Positions 8,336 through 16,106 of a DNA stretch of 64,000 bases are shown here, piece after piece. The DNA lies in the NCBI RefSeq assembly GCF_947486615.1, contig NZ_CANKUD010000001.1, positions 620,001 to 684,000 of the forward strand. The letters run 5' to 3'. The DNA comes from an uncultured Modestobacter sp. GTDB lineage: Bacteria > Actinomycetota > Actinomycetes > Mycobacteriales > Geodermatophilaceae. The position numbers and the translations under genes were made by a program. The notes below the pieces were generated by a model that was not told the origin of the DNA, made no database searches, and was given only the letters and a program-made list of their open reading frames with translations. Every line of letters begins with the position of its first letter. Position 1 is the first letter of the stretch.

Positions 8336-8466
8336 GAACGGCACCTGCTCGAGGTTGGCGGCTGGGTGATGGCCCCGTCGATGCCAGGGATGGTGGGCGC
8401 CCAGTGCTTGCCGGAGCGTTCGCAGGTCATGTCGTAGCTGTCCACCATGGGCAGTGTGTCGTTCAT
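8336..8466 (-). other. possible frameshifted 5' part of the preceding gene
   Basis: An ATG at 8466 overlaps the stop of an upstream frame (ATGA at 8463-8466) and opens 35-40 plausible residues beginning MNDTLPMVDSYDM. After about 8360 this frame loses protein character, while the neighbouring frame continues into the DUF4177-like protein. A single indel, real or a sequencing error, would unite them. Confidence 0.35.
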
Positions 8467-8678
8467 CCGATGATGCGCAGGGCTGCAGCCGGGTGCCAAC
8501 CGAGCTCCGCACCCTCGAAGAACGTGCCGAGGTGGATGGTGGTCAGCCCCAGCCACCTGCCGTCATCGAACCGGAGCTGGCCGAACATCCAGCCGGTCGC
8601 CTTCTCCTCGGTGGTGTGCGCGACTCGCTCGGGTGGGAGTACTCGTGAGGCGCCAGGTCGGGACAGGGCGACTGTCAA
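8463..8678 (-). CDS. short hypothetical protein
   Basis: The last 45 residues (TGWMFGQLRFDDGRWLGL, then TTIHLGTFFEGAELGWH) look like a real small beta-rich protein ending LRIIG. The upstream part is poor and the start is unclear: TTG at 8678 (71 residues) is one choice, GTG further up another. Its stop overlaps the ATG at 8466 by four bases, which suggests a coupled operon with the next frame. Function unknown. Confidence 0.3.
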   Translation of the reverse strand: MTVALSRPGASRVLPPERVAHTTEEKATGWMFGQLRFDDGRWLGLTTIHLGTFFEGAELGWHPAAALRIIG

Positions 8679-8740
8679 ACGCCGTCTCGGGCTATTCAGA
8701 GATCGGCGGGGTCCACACACGAGAACGACGGTAGGTCGGG

Positions 8741-8923
8741 TCAGCCTTGACGAGCCGCCCGGGAGCACTCGTCGCACTCTCCGCTTCCCGGCCGGAACGA
8801 GCCCATCACCACGGACACCGTCTGGCCGCACAAAGCTCGCTGCTTGGAGCCGATCGGCTTGCCGGCAGCCACCGCGTGGTCCTCGCTGGAGCTTCCGCTA
8901 CGCCCAATCCAGTGATCGCTCAC
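8741..8923 (-). CDS. small Cys-motif protein
   Basis: 60 residues. The C-terminal half reads ALCGQTVSVVMGSF, then ECDECSRAARQG: one Cys in LCGQxV plus a C-x-x-C pair, a likely zinc-binding arrangement. The gene just upstream encodes a second small protein with the same LCGQxV...CxxC pattern, and this start overlaps that stop by four bases (ATGA at 8920). Many actinobacterial phages and islands encode such short zinc-ribbon-like proteins of unknown role. Confidence 0.5.
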   Translation of the reverse strand: MSDHWIGRSGSSSEDHAVAAGKPIGSKQRALCGQTVSVVMGSFRPGSGECDECSRAARQG

Positions 8924-9180
8924 GACTTAACCTTCTCGCTACAGACAGGGCAGAGCTCGTCGTCACCCTGCGGGGGCCAGGGCGCGGCGGGAGTGTCGGA
9001 CATGACCGGCTGACCGCAGAGCGAGGTAAGGCCAGCACTCAGGTCGCTAGCTGGAGCGGCGTGCACGGGTGCTCCCTCCAGTGGGACCCCGAGCGCTTCG
9101 CCCTCCTGGACTCCCAGCTCGTCCATCGCGAGCCCCCGCGCCGTCCGGTACTCCCATGCCGTCACGTACGTCGTCGCCAT
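8920..9180 (-). CDS. small Cys-motif protein, first of a tandem pair
   Basis: 86 residues from ATG 9180, preceded by a purine-rich GGAAGGGGAAG. It contains SLCGQPVMSDTP and a C-terminal ELCPVCSEKVKS, the same LCGQxV...CxxC pattern as the downstream 60-residue protein, so the two look like diverged paralogues. The N-terminus (TTYVTAWEYRTARGLAM) is of unknown type. Role unknown. Confidence 0.5.
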   Translation of the reverse strand: MATTYVTAWEYRTARGLAMDELGVQEGEALGVPLEGAPVHAAPASDLSAGLTSLCGQPVMSDTPAAPWPPQGDDELCPVCSEKVKS

Positions 9181-9594
9181 GCCAGAGATCTTCCCCTTCC
9201 CGCGGTAGGCATGCCGACGGGGACAGCGGCCGAGGATGCTCCACCTCGATGCGCTCCGCCGGGCCTTCCTCTGGGAGCAGGCCGCGGCAGCGCTGACCAT
9301 GCCGCTGCCCTGTTCGGCTCGAGGGCTGGCGATCGAGGGGTGGACTGCGCCCGAGTGCCATCTGCCTGGCTGCTGCGTCTGGTGCGCCAGGCAAGGCGTC
9401 GCCGTTGCGTGCCCTCTGCCGGCGCAAGACGCGCATGCGGATGCCTCAACCCACTAGTCGCACCATCCGCGAGGCCGCCGCCGCGGGCCACACGAAAGCC
9501 GACGTTGCCTGGGCCTCCGGCTGCGCCGCACGGCGTGCGGTGCAGCGCAGCCGGCACCGCCGAGAATGTCAGTCAGCGGTGACACAGTGCACGT

Positions 9595-10413
9595 GTGCCC
9601 GAGATCGACGAGAGCACTGAGGCCTCCCTTGACCGCATCGACAGACTGCTAGCTCAGTGGCGAGCTAAGGCCACCACCCCCGGGGGACTGACTAGTCGCC
9701 CCGGCGTCACCCCAGCGAGGCTCCTGACCATCTGGGGGCTCACTGCGCACGTGCATCGACAAGCGGAAGTTCTTCGCCCACTGTTGCCCACGTATAGCCT
9801 CGAGATAGCGCCACTTGTCCGGAGCCAGTACGAGTTCGCAGTCACCGCCCAGTGGCTTGTTCTCCGAGGCCCGAAGGCGCTGCCGAGCTTCCTAAATGAA
9901 GGAGCTCGCCAGAGGTTGAACCTAGGCATGTCCACACGCGCCGTCGGCTGGGGCAGCGATGACCTCTTGGAGAGACTTAAGGACGAGCGGCTTCCGAGAG
10001 GCGATTTGGACGATCACGCGCGGCACTTCCAGCGGATGACCGATGACTTCGTCGGTCACGAGACTCTCTACCTGCTGTACCGCTTCGCCTCGGGACTGGC
10101 GCACCCCAGCGTCACTGTGGTCGACGACTACGTGACTCGCCTGGGAGAAGGGCTGCTCGATGTCAAACTGTTGCGGCAACCAGGGTCCCATGGTGATGCC
10201 ACCTGGCCTTGGATCGTCGTCTGGTCGCTCATCTGGGCTGGTCGAGCGTTGGACTACGTCACCAACGACAGCCCGTCACGGCACTTCTACCAGCAGATGG
10301 CACGAGAGAGCGGCATGGCCGGGTCGACGCTGGAGCTGACCAAGGAGGCCGAGCGGCTCGCTTGGCTTGACAGCTACGAGGCCCAGCGACGTCGGCCTAG
10401 TTCCAGCCAGTGA
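9595..10413 (+). CDS. DUF5677-like protein
   Basis: 272 residues from GTG 9595. It is mostly helical with LVRSQYEFAVTAQWLVL at about residues 74-90 and a YRFASGLAHPSV motif near 160, both resembling the DUF5677 family (an Arg-x-x-x-E/Trp helix and a conserved Ser-x-x-x-His), found often in mobile and defence regions. The His-containing helices recall HEPN-type bundles, but no clear RX4-6H motif is present. It is the only plus-strand gene of module 2. Family placement is from memory and moderate. Confidence 0.6.
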   Translation: MPEIDESTEASLDRIDRLLAQWRAKATTPGGLTSRPGVTPARLLTIWGLTAHVHRQAEVLRPLLPTYSLEIAPLVRSQYEFAVTAQWLVLRGPKALPSFLNEGARQRLNLGMSTRAVGWGSDDLLERLKDERLPRGDLDDHARHFQRMTDDFVGHETLYLLYRFASGLAHPSVTVVDDYVTRLGEGLLDVKLLRQPGSHGDATWPWIVVWSLIWAGRALDYVTNDSPSRHFYQQMARESGMAGSTLELTKEAERLAWLDSYEAQRRRPSSSQ

Positions 10414-10910
10414 AGGCGGACCTTCCCCGGCCGGGGCGTGGTCGGCAGGGCGAGGCGAGTCCCCGGGGACTGTGTGCAGCTCCTCGGGGTCTGCTCCTCA
10501 CGAGTCGAACTTGCAGTCACTCACCCCGGGCCGGCGGCGGCGCTCTCGGTCGTCGGGTGGGGCCCCTTGAGGCTGCGACGTCTGCACGGGTGGATCCGCG
10601 CGACGCTCCAAAGAGAGGGTTGGCCTAACGACTGCTGACGTGGTCCGTCAAACGGAGAGCAACTGTGTCGGAGCGTGTAATGGCCTAGGGGCTAGGCAGC
10701 GCAAGCGGTGACCCATAACGAAGGCTGCGGCGGATACGGGGCGAGGTGACATGAGGACGTGTTAGCGCCGGCCAGACGGGTTGCTGCAGCCATTCCCCCG
10801 CTAACGATCGAGCAGCTCGACATCTTGGGGACGATTGTGCGCTCGGTGCTCACAGACACCTTGCGTACGCGATGGCGCCGACGTGCCCCACTTGTGAACA
10901 TGCACTCTGC
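10414..10910. other. no gene seen
   Basis: About 500 bases between the DUF5677-like gene and the stop of the TPR-HEPN-like gene. Short frames occur, but none has a ribosome site, protein-like composition or a recognisable motif. Confidence 0.5.
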
Positions 10911-12551
10911 CTATTCGAAGTCCGGAACAACGAGGGGCAGAACGACGCCTTCGCCCTTGCGCGCCTTGGCGCGTTCCCGGGTTCCCACAAGGGCGTGGAA
11001 ATACAAGATGGCGGCTCGCGCAACGCGTAAAGACTGAATGCTGGCCGCTCCAAGGACATCCACATCCAACGTGGTCAGGGCCGTGTTGGTGATGCCTTCG
11101 GCGTCGAAGAGTTTCGCCCGCACCAGCCGATGCGTGCTCCGGTTACGCACGGCTTGGCCATCCTCGTACAGGCCGCCTTCCTCAAGGTCGTCGGCCAGTT
11201 CGGCTAGGGCGACGAGGCGCCCGATGACCTGATCGGGCTCGCCCAGGAATTTTGCATGCAGACCACGCCAGGGCGCCACCTTGGAGCCCTTCTCGAACCA
11301 ATACTTCCGATAGGTCACGGCACCCGCATCGTCGCCTGTGTCCAGGTACTGATTGGTCGCAACCGCAATCTTGTCCAGAACGTCAAGGGCGGCACGGGCA
11401 CCGAGCGTGACCAGTGAAACTGATTCACCATAGACGGCATAGTCCAGGGTGTCGGCGTACGTGCCAGTATCAGATGGGTGGAGTCGCCGGCCTTGGTCCC
11501 CTTCCTCCAACATCTGAAGTCCCTGATAGACCGTGCGCCGCGCCGCTAGGTAGTCGCCCTTCAAGACGTTGGCCGCCGCGAAGACCTCCGGCATGCCTTC
11601 CTTGTCACGGTAACTGATCACCGACTCGATCGAGGCGTCATCGAACCGTGCGTTGTCACTGCCCAGACCGTGCATGACGGCCGTCAGGGCGAGGCGTTCC
11701 TGAGCCACCCACTGGGCGTAGGGCTTGTCGGAGTTAGCGTGCGCCAGGTGTCCGCGCGTGGGAATTTCCGGCAACTCGTCCCAGCGGAGAGCGGCTGCCT
11801 CGCCAGCCAGCTCGACGGTTCGGGACCGGTTGGCCTGAGCGATGGCGCGGTACTCGGCGTAGACGGCAGCCAAGTGCCCAGTCGGCCCAAGGCCCGCTTG
11901 AATAGCGCGATACAGGCTCAGAGCGGCGTTGCCGGCCGCATTGCCGTTGGTGGAATCCAAATGAACGGCCTCGGCATACTCCTCAAATGCCTCCAGCCAG
12001 CGGCCGGAGGTTGACAGCATATTGCCGAGGTTGGTTCGGGCCTGAGTCTGGTGGCCGGACTGAGGGTCCTCCGCGGATGCCAAAAAGTCCCGCCGAGCGA
12101 GTCGCAACGTAGCCCTCACCTGCAGCCGAGCTTTAAGGTACGCCGACATTGCCTCGGCTTCGTCCGCCGCCTCGTAGGCGCGCATCGCCTTGAGCTGCAC
12201 GAGGTCATCGCGAGTGTTGGCGCGGTTGTATGCGGCATGCGTTATCCACTTACCGGCAGGAGTCCCGCTCATGAGCTCATCAAGGACCTCCAATGCATAG
12301 GCAAGGGCAGGCTCGTCATGTAAATCATTGGCTATATTGATCAGGACACTCGTCATGTTGACAAGGATCGGTGCCGAGCTCGGCGACTCGATCGATGCTT
12401 GACGGAACTCAAGGATTAGCGAACTGATCGTGTCCAGCGCGGCCCGCAAGTCTTCGTCAGCGTGACGGGCGATGATTAGAGTAAGTTGCTCGTACTCCTG
12501 AAGCCGCTTATCGATTTCGTCATTCCCCGTGGTCTCGTCCGAGCCCGTCAC
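10911..12551 (-). CDS. TPR protein with HEPN-type C-terminus, defence effector candidate
   Basis: 546 residues. The N-terminal two-thirds is a stack of helical hairpins with TPR character (for example TQARTNLGNMLSTSGRWLEA and EYAEAVHLDSTNGNAAGN around 170-205). The C-terminal region contains RNRSTH at about residues 469-474, matching the R-x4-H signature of HEPN ribonucleases, and resembles the LA2681-type TPR-HEPN family. HEPN domains are RNA-cutting effectors in abortive-infection, toxin-antitoxin and CRISPR systems. Its start overlaps the stop of the TIR gene by four bases, so the two are coupled. The less GC-rich codon use indicates foreign origin. The defence role is inferred. Confidence 0.65.
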   Translation of the reverse strand: MTGSDETTGNDEIDKRLQEYEQLTLIIARHADEDLRAALDTISSLILEFRQASIESPSSAPILVNMTSVLINIANDLHDEPALAYALEVLDELMSGTPAGKWITHAAYNRANTRDDLVQLKAMRAYEAADEAEAMSAYLKARLQVRATLRLARRDFLASAEDPQSGHQTQARTNLGNMLSTSGRWLEAFEEYAEAVHLDSTNGNAAGNAALSLYRAIQAGLGPTGHLAAVYAEYRAIAQANRSRTVELAGEAAALRWDELPEIPTRGHLAHANSDKPYAQWVAQERLALTAVMHGLGSDNARFDDASIESVISYRDKEGMPEVFAAANVLKGDYLAARRTVYQGLQMLEEGDQGRRLHPSDTGTYADTLDYAVYGESVSLVTLGARAALDVLDKIAVATNQYLDTGDDAGAVTYRKYWFEKGSKVAPWRGLHAKFLGEPDQVIGRLVALAELADDLEEGGLYEDGQAVRNRSTHRLVRAKLFDAEGITNTALTTLDVDVLGAASIQSLRVARAAILYFHALVGTRERAKARKGEGVVLPLVVPDFE

Positions 12552-13477
12552 GGCGCCGCTCGCTCGATCCGGTCAATCATATTGCCCCAGAAGTAGAGGA
12601 AGAACTCGGAATTGGTCAATCCTGACCCTAGGTCTACCTCCCCCTGCATGTAGCCCGTTAGGTCATTTACCGTGACTACAGAAGCATCCCGCGACCTATC
12701 CCATTGCGGCACTGCCCAGCCGTTGAAACTGCTGGTCGAGTAACTCCTTTGATTGATGCCCCACGTGATGTGATCATCGCCCATCGGCCCACCCTTGGTG
12801 ATATCTAGCGAGTAGACCGTCTCACCCAGGCGCTCAACCCTTACCATGAGCCGGTCACCCTGGCGCTTCACCGTGCAGATGAAACCCTTTACGCGTAGCT
12901 GCGGCGCACCGACAGTGAATTGATCTACGAGGTAGTCGAAGACTCGGTCGAGCTCTTCATACTTGCTCCAATCCGAGTGGGCCACTCGGGGAAGGCGGAG
13001 CTTAAGAACATTTTCGACCGTCGGACCGAGCGCGACAGGCGGCGTTCCCTCCCCACGAGTCTTGCGGACCTTGGCGGCCAACTCCTCGGCCAGTTGTCGC
13101 GGGGTGTATTCGTCGGCACGGAGATAGTGGATGTGCGGATGCAACAGGTCGGCCGGCACCTGGACGTTGCTCATGAGCACGGGCAGGACGTATCCATCAC
13201 CTTGCTTGACTGCAGTCATCATCGCTGCCGAGAACTCGTCCATCGGCACCGGCTTCGCTAGGTACTCTGCCGAAATGAAAGGCACAAAGAAGCGCGTTTG
13301 CGAGCTGTAAACTGACCGCTGTTCGCGAACAAAGTTGCCGCCCCACCAGTCGTTGTTCTTGTCTTTATCGTAAAATACTTTCATACCCAACGCCTTGCAG
13401 GCCTGCACCGTGGCAGAGACGTAGTCACGCTGCTCGCCAGCGAATGAGACCGCTAGGTCGTATGGTTTATCGATCAC
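12548..13477 (-). CDS. TIR-domain protein
   Basis: 309 residues from GTG 13477. Residues 5-140 form a TIR domain: YDLAVSFAGEQRDYV, VFYDKDKNNDWWGG (about 34-47), FFVPFISAEYLAK (63-75) and DEFSAAM, whose Glu81 sits where TIR NADases have the catalytic Glu. Residues 150-309 are an unknown domain, possibly the sensor. Bacterial TIR domains usually cleave NAD+ or make signal nucleotides during antiphage defence. TAGGAT (13484-13489, read on the minus strand) lies six bases before the GTG, so the transcript is probably leaderless. The gene is first in a two-gene operon with the TPR-HEPN-like protein. Confidence 0.85.
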   Translation of the reverse strand: MIDKPYDLAVSFAGEQRDYVSATVQACKALGMKVFYDKDKNNDWWGGNFVREQRSVYSSQTRFFVPFISAEYLAKPVPMDEFSAAMMTAVKQGDGYVLPVLMSNVQVPADLLHPHIHYLRADEYTPRQLAEELAAKVRKTRGEGTPPVALGPTVENVLKLRLPRVAHSDWSKYEELDRVFDYLVDQFTVGAPQLRVKGFICTVKRQGDRLMVRVERLGETVYSLDITKGGPMGDDHITWGINQRSYSTSSFNGWAVPQWDRSRDASVVTVNDLTGYMQGEVDLGSGLTNSEFFLYFWGNMIDRIERAAP

Positions 13478-13731
13478 AGGCCTATCCTACCGCCGACTCG
13501 ACCGCGAGGGTGTCGACGAGTATTTCAGCACGCGGCGGCACTTGCGAAGTGCCAGATGCCTGTAGGTCCTCAGATCCTGCGAGCCTTGTGCACGGACAGC
13601 GAGAGCACCGCCCGCCGGCCAGCTGATCTCGAGTGCAGCACTACTGCCCCGGACCTGCGACTGGTTCGGGGCGCTGGCTCAGGGTAATCTGCGCTGCCCG
13701 TGTTCGAAAGCGACGTCCTAGCCTTAGCCAC

Positions 13732-13887
13732 ATGCGTGCTGTGCAGATCACCCGTTTCGGCGGCCCCGAGGTCATGGACGTCGTCGACCTGCCCGACCCC
13801 GTCCCCGGGGACGGCGAGCAGCTCTTCGACATCAGCTCGGCCGGAGTCAATTTTGCTGATACTCACCACCGCCTGTCGTGCAACTGA
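13732..13887 (+). pseudogene. truncated quinone oxidoreductase 5' fragment, copy 3
   Basis: A 51-codon frame and the copy closest to the intact gene: residues 1-45 differ only at residue 37 (Ala for Ser), and most base changes are silent. It diverges at codon 46 and ends with the same flank as copy 2 (CAACTGACCTGA). TAGCCT (13719-13724) lies seven bases before the ATG. It separates modules 2 and 3. Confidence 0.87.
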
Positions 13888-14280
13888 CCTGAGGGTCGCG
13901 TCAGAGCGGGCTTCAGCAGCAGCCAACGTGCGCGCGGCGCAGATCCGTGTTCAAGGATGGCGCCAAGTCGGCGCGCCGCTGATTACTCCTCTGCAGACCC
14001 GGGCCTCCTGCTCGCTCTGGGTAAGAAGAGTCATACGTCGCCATCTGGACGATGCATTTAGTTGAAGAGGCTGTTGCGCTATCACAAGCCGCACGGAACA
14101 CTGAGGACGTTCGTTGGTTGAGGCTTGCCAGCGAGGCTCTGGGGTTCGACACCCCGGGTCTCGGCTTCGGGTGGTTGTGCGGGTTGTTCGCCGTTCTCGT
14201 CACCGCGCGCATGTTCAGTGAGCGGTCCTTCGGGATCGTGAAGCGGGTCAGGCGTCGGCTGAAGAGGAAGGAATTCACAA

Positions 14281-14396
14281 TGAACGATGTGGAGAACAGC
14301 AGTACAAGCGGTGAGCACAGGTCAGTAATGCAGTACGCGCTCGAAACGATCTGGGCGACCGGTGCCGGGGTAGTGGGTATCCCGCTGGCCACCTGA
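14281..14396 (+). CDS. short peptide ORF (38 aa) with strong ribosome site and following hairpin
   Basis: ATG 14281 stands eight bases behind AGAGGAAGG, and the 38-residue frame (starting MNDVENSSTSGEHRS, ending GAGVVGIPLAT) stops 11 bases before a 16-bp perfect hairpin. The same frame is open upstream to ATG 14052 (114 residues) with a hydrophobic segment WLCGLFAVLVTARMF, so a longer membrane protein is possible. No family is recognised. Polar N-terminal and hydrophobic C-terminal halves would suit a precursor or signalling peptide, but that is a guess. Confidence 0.35.
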
Positions 14397-14407
14397 GCCA
14401 ACGAACA

Positions 14408-14443
14408 GCAGCGGCCCTGGACCTCGTGGTCCAGGGCCGCTGC
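14408..14443. terminator. perfect 16-bp hairpin, bidirectional terminator
   Basis: A 16-bp arm (14408-14423) is exactly complementary to 14428-14443 with a four-base loop. It lies 11 bases after the stop of the peptide frame and downstream of the minus-strand remnant. No T-run follows, which is usual in high-GC actinobacteria. Confidence 0.75.
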
Positions 14444-14479
14444 ACTCGGCAGCCCAAGACCATTCACCACCCAGGACGC

Positions 14480-14757
14480 CAACATGAGGAGCGCCGCACG
14501 AATCCGCGTCAAGCAGGGCGCGAAACTGGTTGGTTGCACTGTCGGGCTCGTCGACCTCAGTGTTGATGTCGGCTTGAATAGCCGAATGGAGATCGGACAG
14601 GTCAGGTGCTGAGTAGGTAGGTTTGCCATGAAGTTCACGACTTCATTGATCGTCGCATCCCACCACTTCTGCGTTCCGCGTCCGCCATACTGCGACTTGC
14701 GGTCGTCCAGTACATCGCGCAGATCGCGCTCTTTCAGAGCAGCGGGGGGAGAAACTC
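14480..14757 (-). pseudogene. broken gene downstream of the 400-aa unknown
   Basis: Directly behind the stop of the 14758-15960 gene one frame reads as plausible protein (ALKERDLRDVLDDRKSQYGG, then WWDATINEVVNFM). At about 14630 the sense moves to the next frame (GKPTYSAPDLSDLHSAIQAD, then INTEVDEPDSATNQFRALLD), with no start codon joining them. This looks like one former gene split by an indel. It was probably the second gene of an operon with the 400-residue protein. Family unknown. Confidence 0.4.
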
Positions 14758-15960
14758 CTAGAAAGCTCGCTCGATCTGCGTCTTTAGCTTGATGACTTCC
14801 GCGGCTTCCACGCCCGCCCATCCCAGACTGAAGGCCAACGTGAAGCAGCCCTCCAGCGCGCTCATGAGTGTCCGCGTGGCCAGCAGTTCCTCGGGCGTGC
14901 CGGTGTCGGCGTGCTTGATCTGCTGCAACTGCTTACGGATCGCGGAGATGGCTGTGCCGGTCAGCAGCGTGAAGGGAGTCCGCTGCTCCACGGGACGCCC
15001 GGCGTGGACGAAACACATCGCCTCACCGCGCTTGGTCGGCAGCTCCACTCCGTCCTTGACGTAGGTCAGGTCCGGCATGTCCGCGAAGTTGGCCCTAACC
15101 CACGCGAGCACCTCGTCTTTCGTGAAGGCCATCCGCATCAGGCGGTCGATCAACTCGATCAGCGAGTTGGCAGCCTGCGACGCGCCGTCCTCCGACACTT
15201 CGAGTACGGTCTGAGCACCGGACATTTTGCGGACGCAAACGTCGCCCAGTTCAGCCAAAACTCGACGTGACTTGCCCGCGACAATCTGACGGATGACATC
15301 GAGGGACTCCTCGATGACCTTAAGAGTGAGTGGCCCCTCGTCCTCCGGAACGGTCAGCAGCTCTTCGGGGAGATCGAACTGGAACGCCTTTTGCAACCAG
15401 TCGTCGAGCGACACCAACATGCTGAGCGCCTGGCCAGCACCGAAGTTCTCGGCGGCGAGGGCGGACAACTGGTCCGACGTCAACACCTTGGCCGCGTCCT
15501 CGATCGCGACGGCGTACGGCAGGAGGGCATGGTTGAGGCGGCGCATCGCAACGGCGAGGACCTGCAGGTCCGCCTGCAGGGCTCGCTTGAGCCGCATGAA
15601 GAGAGCCGCTCCGAAGAGACGTCGCAGAAAGTCTTGCGCCGTCGTCTGCTTCAGGTGCTTGGTCCAGTACGCGAGCAGCTCGTCTTGGTTCTCCACGAAG
15701 TAGTTCAGCGCCTCGACGAACTCCGGGTCGATGTCATCGACCGACTCCGGGTTGCCGAGGATGCTTTCGAGGGTCTCAACCAACCGCTCCATCCACGGCC
15801 GCTGGTCGTTGTCGTCCGTCATGACCACGGAGGTCGTCACGAAGGCATCCCAGATCGTCAGCAGCGGGTCCGGGATGCGCAGGTCCTGGCGGATCCGCGG
15901 GCTCACCTGTCGGAACTCCAACACCAACCGAGACTGCGTCAGCGGGACAGGTGAGGTCAC
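14758..15960 (-). CDS. hypothetical 400-aa helical protein, island cargo
   Basis: 400 residues from GTG 15960. Predicted almost wholly helical, acidic, without membrane segments, Cys clusters or nucleotide-binding loops. Segments such as RLFGAALFMRLKRALQADLQ and LTGTAISAIRKQLQQIKH suggest long amphipathic helices. I do not recognise a family. Its place between two oxidoreductase junctions, beside defence-type modules, suggests an accessory, possibly antiphage, role, and the broken gene behind it may have been its partner. Confidence 0.7.
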   Translation of the reverse strand: MTSPVPLTQSRLVLEFRQVSPRIRQDLRIPDPLLTIWDAFVTTSVVMTDDNDQRPWMERLVETLESILGNPESVDDIDPEFVEALNYFVENQDELLAYWTKHLKQTTAQDFLRRLFGAALFMRLKRALQADLQVLAVAMRRLNHALLPYAVAIEDAAKVLTSDQLSALAAENFGAGQALSMLVSLDDWLQKAFQFDLPEELLTVPEDEGPLTLKVIEESLDVIRQIVAGKSRRVLAELGDVCVRKMSGAQTVLEVSEDGASQAANSLIELIDRLMRMAFTKDEVLAWVRANFADMPDLTYVKDGVELPTKRGEAMCFVHAGRPVEQRTPFTLLTGTAISAIRKQLQQIKHADTGTPEELLATRTLMSALEGCFTLAFSLGWAGVEAAEVIKLKTQIERAF

Positions 15961-16093
15961 CCCTTCAGGGTCGCACTGGGTACCGACAGAATTTCGTAGC
16001 GTGGCCCATGCGCCACGATGGCCCCTTGCGTCTCACGCGGGACCTGTGATTCGCAGGCGTCGAACCCGGCGGCGACGGGCCGTCGCCGACTCC

Positions 16094-16106
16094 TAGCCTT
16101 GCCGGC
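16094..16106 (+). promoter_or_regulatory. leaderless-type -10 element of the oxidoreductase gene
   Basis: TAGCCT at 16094-16099 fits the TANNNT -10 pattern and ends seven bases before the ATG, so transcription should begin at or next to the start codon. The same element and spacing recur before all three truncated copies (2441, 7249, 13719). Confidence 0.6.

Larger units (their letters stand above)
7397..13867. mobile_element. putative inserted module 2 (between oxidoreductase copies 2 and 3)
   Basis: About 6.5 kb between the codon-46 junctions of copies 2 and 3, with the same structure as module 1. It carries a short minus-strand group of small Cys-motif proteins and a DUF4177-like protein, a DUF5677-like gene on the plus strand, and a coupled TIR/TPR-HEPN-like pair on the minus strand. 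Codon use at 10911-13477 is visibly less GC-biased than in the core genes. No recombinase or transposase frame is seen. Confidence 0.5.

Noticed and set aside
2454-13887. The three 51-codon copies as tandem gene duplicates or a CRISPR-like array
   Set aside because: Spacing is 4.8 and 6.5 kb with unrelated genes between, and every copy stops at the same codon with a shared foreign flank, which fits insertion junctions better. No short-spaced repeat array exists in the window.
14140-14156. T-arm-like hairpin (TGGGG-TTCGACA-CCCCG) suggesting a tRNA or tRNA-type attachment site
   Set aside because: No acceptor stem, D-arm or anticodon arm can be paired around it; it lies inside an open reading frame.
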